Made by a program: the position numbers and the translations under genes. The notes under the pieces are model-generated. The model did not search any database and was not told where the DNA came from. It saw nothing but the letters and a program-made list of their open reading frames with translations. This document shows, in pieces, positions 37,921 through 47,114 of a DNA stretch of 64,000 bases. Origin of the DNA: Elusimicrobia bacterium GWB2_63_22. GTDB taxonomy: Bacteria; Elusimicrobiota; Elusimicrobia; Elusimicrobiales; UBA9959. Every line of letters starts with the position of its first letter. Position 1 is the stretch's first letter. The DNA is taken from contig MGUA01000022.1 of the NCBI GenBank assembly GCA_001799735.1, positions 80,863 through 144,862 on the forward strand. Reading direction: 5' to 3'.

Positions 37921-38829
37921 TCAATTCTCTTTAAGAATGTCGGTCCGCTTTACCGCGGCCTTGGTCTCGGCTATGGAGAACTTGGGGTTCACCTTCACCA
38001 CTTTGGCGGTGCCGATCTTTTCTTCTTCCGAGCCCAGCGATTCGCCGGTATCGGGGTCCAGCATTTCCTCTCCCGTGCGGTAGATGCCGTAGACCCGGCC
38101 CACCTTTTCGCCGTCAGCGCCGCCGGAGTTGATGTAGATCTGGTTGCCGGTCACTTTAATGATCTTTATAGCCCCGCCACCGCCCTCGTCGAATTTCTTG
38201 GACAGCTCCGCCGCCACGGTGTCCACGGCCTCCCGGGCCGCCTTGCCGAGGATGGTTTCGTCAAAGCCATCTTTGCCGAAGTCGAAGCTGGGGGCTATGC
38301 TGAGGTTGCCGGAGAACTCGGCGCTGGACTTGGAACCCTCGCCCTTGGCCGCGGCCACTATCTGGGCGGAGGTGGTGTCTATGGCGCGCACATCAATGAC
38401 GGCGCGGGCCTTGGTCTTGGAGACCTTGGCGCCGCCGCCGAAGGGCAGCACCTTCTCCAGGCCGCCCACGCCTATCTTCGAGTCCTTTATGCCGAACTCG
38501 GTGACCGCGCCGGTGATGATGTACTGCGCGCCGAGCAGGCGGCCTATCTTGGCCGCGGTCTGGGCCGTCACGGCCCCGGAGGCGCCGAGCTTCTGCTCGT
38601 CCATTACGGCCTCCAGCTTGCTGCGCTCTATTAAAGTGTATTTTTTGGTTTCGGACAGGGCCGTCACCAGCATTTCGGCCACGCCGGTGCCGATGTTATG
38701 CCAGCCGCTGTGGTGATTGGACTTGTCTTCCAGGTCCATTACGCAGACTATCTTCTTGCCGCCGCACCAGCCGCTGGCCGTGAGGGACAACAGCAGCGCC
38801 GCCGAGAGCAGTTTGACGCTTAGTTTCAT
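37921..38829 (-). CDS. CsgG-family exported protein
   Basis: Signal peptide; GTGVAEMLVTALSETKKYTLIERSKLEAVMDEQKLG..AAKIGRLLGAQYIITGAVTEFG. Confidence 0.88.
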   Translation of the reverse strand: MKLSVKLLSAALLLSLTASGWCGGKKIVCVMDLEDKSNHHSGWHNIGTGVAEMLVTALSETKKYTLIERSKLEAVMDEQKLGASGAVTAQTAAKIGRLLGAQYIITGAVTEFGIKDSKIGVGGLEKVLPFGGGAKVSKTKARAVIDVRAIDTTSAQIVAAAKGEGSKSSAEFSGNLSIAPSFDFGKDGFDETILGKAAREAVDTVAAELSKKFDEGGGGAIKIIKVTGNQIYINSGGADGEKVGRVYGIYRTGEEMLDPDTGESLGSEEEKIGTAKVVKVNPKFSIAETKAAVKRTDILKEN

Positions 38830-38917
38830 TTGAAGCCTCCCTTTTTCCAGTTCCTATGATACCAAAAAGCGCGGCCGCGATTTTGCTAAAATATTGGCAG
38901 AGTTTTTAGGAGGCTAC

Positions 38918-39808
38918 ATGTTCGCTTTCGCAAAAAGAACCCTTATTTTCCTCGGTGTAAACGCGCTGATCCTGCTGACCCTGTCCATCACGCTGAACCT
39001 GCTGGGCGTGGGGCATTATTTCACCGCGCGCGGCATAGATTTCCGCTCGCTGCTGATCTTCTGCCTGGTCTGGGGCATGGGCGGCGCATTCATATCGCTG
39101 GCGCTGTCGCGCATAATGGCCAAGTGGATGATGGGCGTGCAGGTTATCGACCCCAATACCACCGAGCCCGCGCTGCACGAGCTGGTAGCCACCGTGCACC
39201 GCCTGGCCCGCGCCGCCAACCTGCCGGAGATGCCCGAGGTCGGCCTGTACCCCAGCCCCGAGATCAACGCTTTTGCCACCGGCCCCACAAAGAGCCGGGC
39301 CCTGGTGGCCGTTTCGGCCGGCCTGCTGGAGCGCATGGACCGCGCGCAGGTGGAAGGCGTGCTGGCCCATGAGATCGCCCATGTGGCCAACGGCGACATG
39401 GTGACGATGACCCTGGTGCAGGGCGTCATAAACGCGCTGGTGATGTTCCTGGCCCGCGTGATAGCTTTCTTCCTGGCCAACCGCGGCCGCGACAGCGACA
39501 GTTCCTCCGCGCCGAGCTACCTGGTGATCTTCCTGCTGGAGATGGTGCTCAGCGTGCTCGGCATGATAGCCGTGGCCGCCTTCTCCCGCTACCGCGAGTA
39601 CCGCGCCGACGCCGGCGGGGCCGCGCTGGCCGGCCGCGAGAAGATGGTGGGGGCCCTGGAGGCCCTGCAGGACAGCATGCGCTACGTGGACCTGACCCAC
39701 AAAGAGTCGCTGGCCACGCTCAAGATCTCGGGCCGCCCCAAGTTCTCCCTGTTCTCCACCCACCCGCCGCTCGAGGACCGCATAGCCAGGCTTAAAGCCC
39801 AGGTTTGA
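38918..39808 (+). CDS. htpX: M48 protease HtpX
   Basis: GVLAHEIAHVANGDMVTMTL (HExxH), YREYRADAGGAALAGREKM; start at SD-preceded ATG 38918. Confidence 0.95.
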   Translation: MFAFAKRTLIFLGVNALILLTLSITLNLLGVGHYFTARGIDFRSLLIFCLVWGMGGAFISLALSRIMAKWMMGVQVIDPNTTEPALHELVATVHRLARAANLPEMPEVGLYPSPEINAFATGPTKSRALVAVSAGLLERMDRAQVEGVLAHEIAHVANGDMVTMTLVQGVINALVMFLARVIAFFLANRGRDSDSSSAPSYLVIFLLEMVLSVLGMIAVAAFSRYREYRADAGGAALAGREKMVGALEALQDSMRYVDLTHKESLATLKISGRPKFSLFSTHPPLEDRIARLKAQV

Positions 39809-39828
39809 CCGCTCCAGAGCGTAAAGAA

Positions 39829-39860
39829 AAGCCGCCGGGCCCTCCCGGCGGTTTTTTTTT
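39829..39860 (+). terminator. Intrinsic terminator
   Basis: GCCGCCGGG-ccc-TCCCGGCGG then T9. Confidence 0.88.
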
Positions 39861-39886
39861 GCGGTTTTATTTGGGATAATGTCGGT

Positions 39887-40669
39887 ATGGGGAACTCAGG
39901 GTTAAAATACGCTTTTGTATTCTCGTGCCTGCTCTACTTCGGCGCCTGCCACCAGGACAACTACAGCTATAAACTGGTAGCCGGCCCCCTGCCGTCCACG
40001 CAACAGCAGCCGCTGCAGGCGCTGCCTGAGGCCCCGGTAAGCATCGAGCCCTGCTGCCGCGGGCCCTACTGTTGGAAATTCGACCCCTTGTTCTCCTACG
40101 ACCTCAGCGGGGTGGTCTTCGGGGTTTCCCATAAATTCTCCAGCCGTCTGGCCGACGTGATGGCCGCCGACGTGGGCATGGTCTGGGGCGAGAACGCAGC
40201 GCTCGAGCACTACCGCAAGGTGCGCTTCCGCGTGATGCTTAACTATTCCGAGGTGTACTGGAAGGACGGGGTAAACTTCAACCTGCACGAGTTCGGCAAT
40301 ACCCACGTGCTGTCCTGCGACCCCGCCGCCTTCAAGGCCGTCAAAGCCATAAAGACCGGGGACCAGGTCCGCCTGCGCGGCTGGCTGGTCAACGCCGAGA
40401 TAGCCGAGAAACCCGGCGAGACGGACAAGTCTAAAATAATGCGGCTGCCGAGCAGCGTCTCCCGGCGGGACAAGGGGGAGGGCGCCTGCGAGGTGCTCTA
40501 CGTGCGCTCCGCCGCCGACGTGGAGGTTCTGAAGGCCGGGCCGCGCCTGTGGCTCTGGCTCAAATGGCTGGGCCTCGCGGGCGCGCTGGCCAGCGCCGTG
40601 CTGCTGCTGCTGGCCTGGCAGCGCAAGCTAAAACGGGACTTGGCCGAAACCGAGGCCGCTAATTTTTAA
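39887..40669 (+). CDS. Putative lipoprotein with C-terminal TM, unknown function
   Basis: Lipobox-like LLYFGAC; conserved-looking GDQVRLRGWLV and GEGACEVLYV segments. Confidence 0.75.
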   Translation: MGNSGLKYAFVFSCLLYFGACHQDNYSYKLVAGPLPSTQQQPLQALPEAPVSIEPCCRGPYCWKFDPLFSYDLSGVVFGVSHKFSSRLADVMAADVGMVWGENAALEHYRKVRFRVMLNYSEVYWKDGVNFNLHEFGNTHVLSCDPAAFKAVKAIKTGDQVRLRGWLVNAEIAEKPGETDKSKIMRLPSSVSRRDKGEGACEVLYVRSAADVEVLKAGPRLWLWLKWLGLAGALASAVLLLLAWQRKLKRDLAETEAANF

Positions 40670-40730
40670 ACGGCCGGCGTGCCGCGGCCGCGGAGTAGTT
40701 GTATAATCAAAGTGTAAGCTTGGAACCTAT

Positions 40731-41462
40731 ATGTGCGGCAGATACTCGCAAACCCTGGACCTGGCCGAAGTGGTAAAACGCTTCGGCCTCAAGCAGTCGC
40801 CTTTCGCCTGCAAGCCCTCCTATAACATTCCGCCCGGGGCCCAGGCCCCCGTGGTCTGCGCGGGCGGGCTGAAGCTCATGAAATGGGGCTTCGTCCCGGC
40901 CTGGTCCTCCGGCGGTTTCGGCGGCGGGGCGTCCCTGCCCCTGTTCTCCGCCGGCAATACCCTCGAGAAGAAATTTTCCGAAGAGACCACCCCGGACACC
41001 GCCGCCCCCCAGGAGCGGGAGGGCTTTATAAACGCCCGCGCCGAGGGCATCGCCTCCAGGCCGGCCTTCCGCTCGGCCTTCTACAGGACGCGCTGCATAA
41101 TCCCCGCCGACGGTTTTTACGAGTGGCAGAGCTCCGCCGGTGTAAAATCCCCGTACCGGTTCGAGATGCGCGATAAGGGGCTTTTCGGCATGGCCGGGAT
41201 CTACGAGGAGAAGAGCGCCACCTTCGCCATCATCACCACGGCCGCCAGCGCGCTGGTGCGCACGGTGCACCACCGCATGCCGGTCATCCTGGAGCCGCGC
41301 CACGAGGCGATGTGGCTGGACCCCAAATTCCGCGACAGCGAGACGCTGCTGCCGCTCTTGCGCGCGTACGATTCCGCCAAGATGCACGTCTACCGCGTCT
41401 CCGACATCGTCAACGACCCGAAGAACGACTCGCCCGACTGCCTGAAACCGCTGGATAAATAA
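40731..41462 (+). CDS. SRAP (YedK/HMCES-type) protein
   Basis: MCGRYSQ with Cys2; NARAEGIASRPAFRSAFYRTRCIIPADGFYEW; HHRMPVIL. Confidence 0.95.
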   Translation: MCGRYSQTLDLAEVVKRFGLKQSPFACKPSYNIPPGAQAPVVCAGGLKLMKWGFVPAWSSGGFGGGASLPLFSAGNTLEKKFSEETTPDTAAPQEREGFINARAEGIASRPAFRSAFYRTRCIIPADGFYEWQSSAGVKSPYRFEMRDKGLFGMAGIYEEKSATFAIITTAASALVRTVHHRMPVILEPRHEAMWLDPKFRDSETLLPLLRAYDSAKMHVYRVSDIVNDPKNDSPDCLKPLDK

Positions 41463-41475
41463 ACGCTCCACGCCC

Positions 41476-42216
41476 ATGCCCGATGACATCCAAAAAGCCC
41501 GCGAACTGGTAGGGAACGCGGGCAGGATACTGGTGTTTACCGGCGCGGGCGTCTCCACCGGCAGCGGCATCCCGGATTTCCGCGGGCCGGACGGCGCCTG
41601 GACCCATAGGGAGCCGGTGCTCTACCAGGATTTCGTCAATTCCACGCGCGCTAAAGTTGAGTATTGGCGCTACAAGGCAGACACCTTCCCGGCCTTCCTC
41701 GCCGCCGCGCCTAACGCGGCCCACCGGGCCATAGCCGCGCTGGAAAAGACGGGCCGGCTGCTGAAGGTGGTGACGCAGAACATCGACAACCTGCACCGGG
41801 CCGCCGGCACCGGGCCGGACCGGCTGGTGGAGCTGCACGGCTCCGGCCTTTACGCGGAATGCCTGGAGTGCCTGAACTGGGTCTCTATGGAGACGGCGAT
41901 AAAATCTTTTAACACCGACGGCGCTCCGCCGCAATGCGCCTGCGGCGGCTGGCTGAAGCCGGCCGTGGTGATGTTCGGGGAGCCGATGGAGAAGGAGAGC
42001 CTGATGAAGGCTTTTAAGGCGGCCGAGAGCTGCGACCTGGCCATAGCGGTAGGTTCTTCGCTTTCAGTGGAACCCGCGGCCTCGGTGCCATTGGCGGCCA
42101 AGGCCATAGGTAAACCCTATATCATCGTCAACCAGGGCCCCACGGCCCACGACAAGGCCGCCGATATCAAGCTCGACGGCGACGCCTGCGAGCTCCTGCC
42201 GCTGCTGCTCGGCTAA
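41476..42216 (+). CDS. Sir2-family NAD-dependent deacylase
   Basis: [36 protein letters not shown], two Cys pairs, [10 protein letters not shown]. Confidence 0.95.
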   Translation: MPDDIQKARELVGNAGRILVFTGAGVSTGSGIPDFRGPDGAWTHREPVLYQDFVNSTRAKVEYWRYKADTFPAFLAAAPNAAHRAIAALEKTGRLLKVVTQNIDNLHRAAGTGPDRLVELHGSGLYAECLECLNWVSMETAIKSFNTDGAPPQCACGGWLKPAVVMFGEPMEKESLMKAFKAAESCDLAIAVGSSLSVEPAASVPLAAKAIGKPYIIVNQGPTAHDKAADIKLDGDACELLPLLLG

Positions 42217-42590
42217 TTCAAACCCGCGAAGATCTGTTCCGCGTGCCCGGTCTCTCCAGGCAGGCTCTTCTGCATGCAGACCACGGTGGGCCGGTGCTCC
42301 CTGCATTCCTCTTCCGAATATTGCGCGTAGGAGACTATGATGAGCAGGTCGCCCTTCTGCACCAGGCGCGCGGCCGCGCCGTTGACGCCGATCACGCCCC
42401 GGTCGCCGTGGATGACGTAGGTGGAGAACCTGGCGCCGGAGTTGACGTTGTAGATGTCCACCTTCTCGTTCTCCAGCAGGTCGGCCTGGCGGGCCAGGTC
42501 GCGGTCTATGGTGATGGAGCCGTTGTAATTGACGTCGGTCTGGGTGGCCGCCACCCTGTGGATCTTGGATTTCATCAGCGTGCGTATCAT
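42213..42590 (-). CDS. panD: Aspartate 1-decarboxylase
   Basis: [26 protein letters not shown] with G-S processing site. Confidence 0.96.
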   Translation of the reverse strand: MIRTLMKSKIHRVAATQTDVNYNGSITIDRDLARQADLLENEKVDIYNVNSGARFSTYVIHGDRGVIGVNGAAARLVQKGDLLIIVSYAQYSEEECREHRPTVVCMQKSLPGETGHAEQIFAGLN

Positions 42591-43366
42591 TTCTTCGCCC
42601 TCTCTTTGTTCATCCTGGCCGCCATCGCCGTGCCGGTCAGCACCAGGTCGGCGAGCACCTTGTCGAAGAGTTCCGCCCCTTCGAACAGCTTGGAGAAGCC
42701 GCCGGTGCCCAGCACCAGGGCGTCCCCGCCGAAATATTCTTCTTTTATTTTAGCCGCTATGCCTTTTATGGCCAGCAGGTTGGAATAGTACAGGCCGGAC
42801 TGGATAGAGTCTACCGTGCTCTTGCCCACCAGTTCCGGCGGCTTCATGATCTCCACCCGGGGTAGCTTGGCGGTGCGCGTGGCCAGGGCCTCCATGGAGA
42901 TGCGCAGGCCCGGCAGTATCAGCCCGCCCAGGTATTCCTTGTTGCGGCTCACCGCGCAGAAGGTGGTGGCGGTGCCGAGGTCCACGATGATGAGGTTGCG
43001 GTCCGGGAACATGGCCGTGGCGGCTATGGAGTTGGCGATGCGGTCGGCGCCTACCTCCAGGGGGTTCTTGTACTTGATGTTGAGGCCGGTCTTTACGCCG
43101 CCCTGCAGCAGGAAAGGCTCGATGCCGAAATACTTTATGGCCATGTGGCGCAGCGTGTAGAGCAGGTCCGGCACTACGGAGCAGATGGCCACTTCCGTTA
43201 TCTCTTTAGGGTCTATGCCGTTCTCCCGGATGGCGTTCTTGAAGAAGGTGCCGAACTCGTCGGCGGTGGCGTTGCAGGAGGTGCCCCTGAACTTGGCCAC
43301 CACGTCGTCGTCCCTGAACACCCCGGCGAAGATCTGCGTGTTGCCTACATCGAGCGCTAATAGCAT
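42587..43366 (-). CDS. coaX: Type III pantothenate kinase
   Basis: [41 protein letters not shown]. Confidence 0.95.
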   Translation of the reverse strand: MLLALDVGNTQIFAGVFRDDDVVAKFRGTSCNATADEFGTFFKNAIRENGIDPKEITEVAICSVVPDLLYTLRHMAIKYFGIEPFLLQGGVKTGLNIKYKNPLEVGADRIANSIAATAMFPDRNLIIVDLGTATTFCAVSRNKEYLGGLILPGLRISMEALATRTAKLPRVEIMKPPELVGKSTVDSIQSGLYYSNLLAIKGIAAKIKEEYFGGDALVLGTGGFSKLFEGAELFDKVLADLVLTGTAMAARMNKERAKK

Positions 43367-44037
43367 AAGGCCTCCGTTCTGTTCTCTATGAAGTTGAAAA
43401 GTTTTCCGGCCAGCTCTCCGGCCCCCGTGCAGGCTCCCGTCCTGGCGCCGTTGCTGTAGAGGCGGAAGATGCGGGCTCGCCGCATTTCCTCGAGGTCGTT
43501 ATGCACCACCAGGTCCGCTCCGGCCAGCGCGCGCACTTTTTGCAGCGCCTGCTCCGGTCCCGCGCCGGCGGTGAGTTTAAAGCCTATCAGCAGCGGCTCG
43601 GGCCTGCCTGCCGCGGCGGCGTAGCCTTTTATCCGGTCCAGGATCTTGAAGTTGCGCTTCAGGGTTACCCGCATTTCGGCGGGGGAGGAATCCAGCTTGG
43701 CGTCGCTGCCCGGAAGGAAAGTTTTGCCGTCCGCCTCTATGAGAGATGGGGAATAGTCGCTGACCGCGGCCAGGTGGATCACTGCGTCGAAAGTTTCCGC
43801 TCCCAGCGAGACCCGCAGGGCCGCGTCCAGCTCGCTGAAAGTGGAGAAACTCTTTACGCGTATATTGTCTCCTGCCGGGCGCTCTGCCCCGGCGGCGCAA
43901 AGGCAGAGCAGTTCGCAGCCCCGCCCGGCCAGGGTTTCGGCTATCACGCGCCCGGTACGGCCGCTGCTCATGTTGGTCACAAAGCGGGCCGCGTCTATGG
44001 GTTCGCGCGTCCCGCCGGAGGTGAGGAGTATTTTCAT
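43357..44037 (-). CDS. coaB: Phosphopantothenate-cysteine ligase (stand-alone CoaB)
   Basis: MKILLTSGGTREPIDAARFVTNMSSGRTGRVIAE; no CoaC domain in this ORF. Confidence 0.92.
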   Translation of the reverse strand: MKILLTSGGTREPIDAARFVTNMSSGRTGRVIAETLAGRGCELLCLCAAGAERPAGDNIRVKSFSTFSELDAALRVSLGAETFDAVIHLAAVSDYSPSLIEADGKTFLPGSDAKLDSSPAEMRVTLKRNFKILDRIKGYAAAAGRPEPLLIGFKLTAGAGPEQALQKVRALAGADLVVHNDLEEMRRARIFRLYSNGARTGACTGAGELAGKLFNFIENRTEALCY

Positions 44038-44573
44038 AAATATTTCCTGATCTCCAGGTAGATCTCGCCGGGCTCCAGCAGGCGGCCTTCGCCTATGTCG
44101 CCGCAGGCCTGGCGGCCTTTGGCGGGGCCCAGCAGCCGCACGCCCCACTCCGCCAGCGTTTTCGCCGAGCGGCGGGTGGCCGGGTGGTCCCACATGTTGC
44201 GGTTCATCGCCGGGGCCACCAGCCAGGGCTTCTTCTGGTCCCAGGCCAGGAACAGCGTGGTGAGGAAGTCGTCGGCTACGCCGGCCGCCAGTTTGTTCAT
44301 GACGTTGGCGGTGGCCGGGCAGACTATGGCCAGGTCCATCCACTTGGTGAGTTCTATATGCTCCAGCGCGGAGCGGTCCTCGAAGGTGTCCGTGTAGACC
44401 GGGTTATGGGTGAGGCCCTCCAGCGTGGACTTGCCTATGAACTTCAGGGCGTTGGGCGTGCAGACCGTCTTAACTTCGCAGCCGGCCTGCACCAGTTTGG
44501 AAATGACATTGCAGGCCTTGTAGCAGGCGATAGACCCGGTCAGCAGGAACAGTACTTTTTTAGATTTCAACAT
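44034..44573 (-). CDS. coaC: Phosphopantothenoylcysteine decarboxylase (stand-alone CoaC)
   Basis: KKVLFLLTGSIACYKACNVISKL, VAPAMNRNMWDHPATRRS; ATGA overlap with coaB. Confidence 0.93.
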   Translation of the reverse strand: MLKSKKVLFLLTGSIACYKACNVISKLVQAGCEVKTVCTPNALKFIGKSTLEGLTHNPVYTDTFEDRSALEHIELTKWMDLAIVCPATANVMNKLAAGVADDFLTTLFLAWDQKKPWLVAPAMNRNMWDHPATRRSAKTLAEWGVRLLGPAKGRQACGDIGEGRLLEPGEIYLEIRKYL

Positions 44574-45321
44574 TATCGATCAGCCTCACTTTTCCCAGTT
44601 TAGCGGCCGCGAACCTGCGGCCCCAGCGCTCCTCCACGTAATCCGGTTTAAAGCCCAGCGCCGCGAGCTCCTTCTTTATCCTGGCTGGCCCGGCTTTGGA
44701 GGAGAGTACCCGGTTCAAGGCCGGGGCCAGCGCCCTTTCGCGCGGTTCAAGCAGCCGGTTGCGCGAGCTCATGGCCAGCCCGTCGGGTTCCCGCAGGGTG
44801 GGGCAGGGCACTATCTCCGTGCGCAGGAAGAAAGCCTCCGCCATGCCGCTTATGAGCCGGTACTGCTGGTAATCCTTCTCGCCGAAATAGGCCCGGTCGG
44901 CCCGCACCAGGTTCAAGAGCTTCAGCACCACGGTCAGCACGCCCTCAAAATGGCCCGGCCGGCAGGCGCCGCAGAGCAGCCGGCTTTCCGTAGTCTCGCC
45001 GAGGCGGTAGCGGTAGCCGTCGGGGTACATATCTTTGGCGGAAGGCAGCAGCAGGAAATCCGTGCCGGCCTCCCGCAGCATTTTCGCGTCCGCGCCCAGG
45101 GTGCGGGGGTAGCGCTGCAGGTCTTTGGGGTCGTTGAACTGCGTGGGGTTCACGAAGACGCTGGCCACCGCTATAGCGTTCTCGGCCTTTGCCCGCCGCA
45201 GCAGGGACAGGTGGCCCTGGTGCAGGGCGCCCATGGTGGGCACAAAGCCTACTGTCCGTCCTGCAAAGCGCCGGCCGGCGCGCAGCTTAAGCCAGGCAGC
45301 CGTTCCTTTTAGTATTTCCAT
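44560..45321 (-). CDS. panC: Pantothenate synthetase
   Basis: VGFVPTMGALHQGHLSLLRRAK, SVFVNPTQFNDPKDLQRYPR. Confidence 0.96.
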   Translation of the reverse strand: MEILKGTAAWLKLRAGRRFAGRTVGFVPTMGALHQGHLSLLRRAKAENAIAVASVFVNPTQFNDPKDLQRYPRTLGADAKMLREAGTDFLLLPSAKDMYPDGYRYRLGETTESRLLCGACRPGHFEGVLTVVLKLLNLVRADRAYFGEKDYQQYRLISGMAEAFFLRTEIVPCPTLREPDGLAMSSRNRLLEPRERALAPALNRVLSSKAGPARIKKELAALGFKPDYVEERWGRRFAAAKLGKVRLIDNVEI

Positions 45322-46137
45322 TTATTTCTCCGCCAGCGCGTAAGGGCTTTCGGCCGCGGCCTTTTTTGGCTTTGCCGGGAAGGCGCCTTCCTTTACTTCC
45401 AGGTCGAAGGCGTTGAGGGCCTCGGTCACCAGGCGCCTGCCTTCGAGATACTGCTTTACGAAGGACGGCGGCTCGCCATAAAGGCCCAGCATGTCCTGCA
45501 TGACCAGCACCTGCCCGTCGGTATGCCGCCCGGCGCCTATGCCGATCACCGGGATCTTGAGCAGCTGCGTTATGCGCGCGGCCAGCGCCTCGGGCACGCA
45601 TTCCAGCACCAGCGCAAAGCAGCCGAGGCGTTCCAGTTCGAGGGCCTGTTCCACCAGTTTCTCGGCGGAGGCCTGGTCCCGGCCCTGCGTTTTGTAACCG
45701 CCCAGGCGGTTGAGCGACTGCGGCGTCAGGCCGAGGTGGCCCATCACCGGCATGTCGGACTGCACGATGTGGGCTATTATGTCGCCGTGGCCGTCCAGGC
45801 CTTCTATCTTAACGGCCTGCGCGCCGGCGCGGGCCAGCGCCTCCACGGTCTCCATGGCCGGCCCGAGGCCTTTGCGCACGGAGAGGAAGGGCATGTCGCC
45901 GACGATGAGCTTGCCTTTTACCGCGCGCGCCACGGCGGCGGTATGCAGCGCCATCAGTTCGGGGGTGGCGGCTAGGGTGGAGGGGTGGCCGTGCATCACC
46001 ATGGCCAGGCTGTCGCCCACCAGGACGCAGTCCACGCCGGAGCCGGCGGCGATGGACGCCAGCGTGTAGTCGTAGGCCGTGATCATGGAGATCTTCGGCC
46101 CGGGTTTCCGATAATTATAGAAGTCGGTTATTTTCAT
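45322..46137 (-). CDS. panB: 3-methyl-2-oxobutanoate hydroxymethyltransferase
   Basis: ITAYDYTLASIAAGSGVDCVLVGDSLAMVMHGH; GHLGLTPQS. Confidence 0.96.
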   Translation of the reverse strand: MKITDFYNYRKPGPKISMITAYDYTLASIAAGSGVDCVLVGDSLAMVMHGHPSTLAATPELMALHTAAVARAVKGKLIVGDMPFLSVRKGLGPAMETVEALARAGAQAVKIEGLDGHGDIIAHIVQSDMPVMGHLGLTPQSLNRLGGYKTQGRDQASAEKLVEQALELERLGCFALVLECVPEALAARITQLLKIPVIGIGAGRHTDGQVLVMQDMLGLYGEPPSFVKQYLEGRRLVTEALNAFDLEVKEGAFPAKPKKAAAESPYALAEK

Positions 46138-46139
46138 GG

Positions 46140-46991
46140 TTATACCTCTAGCTTTCTAACGCCGGGCTTACCTGAGGGGGAAGGGTTAGCAAAACCCTGT
46201 CGGAGCCCCGAGCTTGCGTAAGCGCGAGGGGCGAGACGGGGAGTGGCGAGCACGGTGTGCGGGTGGCCGCAGGCCATTGCAGTGACCACGTTTTTGCGTT
46301 CCTTCCCCCTCAGGTGAGCCCTTGCAAAAGCTGAATATACTTTGGCGTACGGGTCGCGGCCGAGGGCGGTGATGTCGGCGCGGACGGTGGCGGCGTCGCG
46401 GCGGGCGATGGGGCCGGTGAGGGCGCCGGCCGGGTCGCTGATGAAGTTGGCGAGGGAGGCGGCGAAGTAGGCCTGCGCCGCGGCGGGGGGGACGCCGAAA
46501 TCCGCGGCCAGGTCGCGCAGGACCTTGGTCCACAGGAGGACCGGCAGGTTGGCGCCCAGGGCGCAGAGCGCGTGGTAGCGCGCCTTTTGCCCGCGCGGCA
46601 CGCGGAACACCGGGTTGGAGAACTCCGGGATCAGCCGTTTCAGGGAGACGCCCGGCTCCAGGGCGAAAGGGATGGCGCGGTAGTCCGCCAGGGTGAGGGG
46701 CCGGGTGGCCAGCGGCATGAAAGGGTGCATGGCCGCCGCGCCCTCCACGCTGAGGGAGCCGGAAAAATGTATGAGCCGTTTTTCTTTAAGGAAAGGCTGC
46801 GCCGCTATGAACGGGGCGATGACCGAATCTTTAAGGAGGAGGAAGACCGTAGTGCAGGGCGCGAGAACGACGCCGGGGTTTAACCCGGAGCGCCTGTGCC
46901 AGAGCCTGAAGGGGATATTTAGCAGCCTGAAGTAGGCTTGCAGATGAGCCGAAGCGCGGCCATTGCCGGCTATGCCGTAAGATCTTTTCAT
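46140..46991 (-). CDS. Rossmann/DUF2520 oxidoreductase, candidate ketopantoate reductase
   Basis: SYGIAGNGRASAHLQAYFRLLNIPF; first gene of the pan/coa operon, 2-nt gap to panB. Confidence 0.8.
   Translation of the reverse strand: MKRSYGIAGNGRASAHLQAYFRLLNIPFRLWHRRSGLNPGVVLAPCTTVFLLLKDSVIAPFIAAQPFLKEKRLIHFSGSLSVEGAAAMHPFMPLATRPLTLADYRAIPFALEPGVSLKRLIPEFSNPVFRVPRGQKARYHALCALGANLPVLLWTKVLRDLAADFGVPPAAAQAYFAASLANFISDPAGALTGPIARRDAATVRADITALGRDPYAKVYSAFARAHLRGKERKNVVTAMACGHPHTVLATPRLAPRAYASSGLRQGFANPSPSGKPGVRKLEV
46164..46321. mobile_element. MITE-like element overlapping DUF2520 C-terminus
   Basis: 158 bp, 21-bp TIRs GGGCTTACCTGAGGGGGAAGG / CCTTCCCCCTCAGGTGAGCCC (20/21). Confidence 0.7.
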
Positions 46992-47114
46992 AACGTGGGT
47001 ACCTGTCCGTAACCGGATCAAGTCCGCTGCTCATATTATACCAAAACAGGGGCCCGCGGGTGAACGCTCGTTCAGTAAAGCCCGGGGGCGTTATTTTGTA
47101 AAATAGCCTATCGC

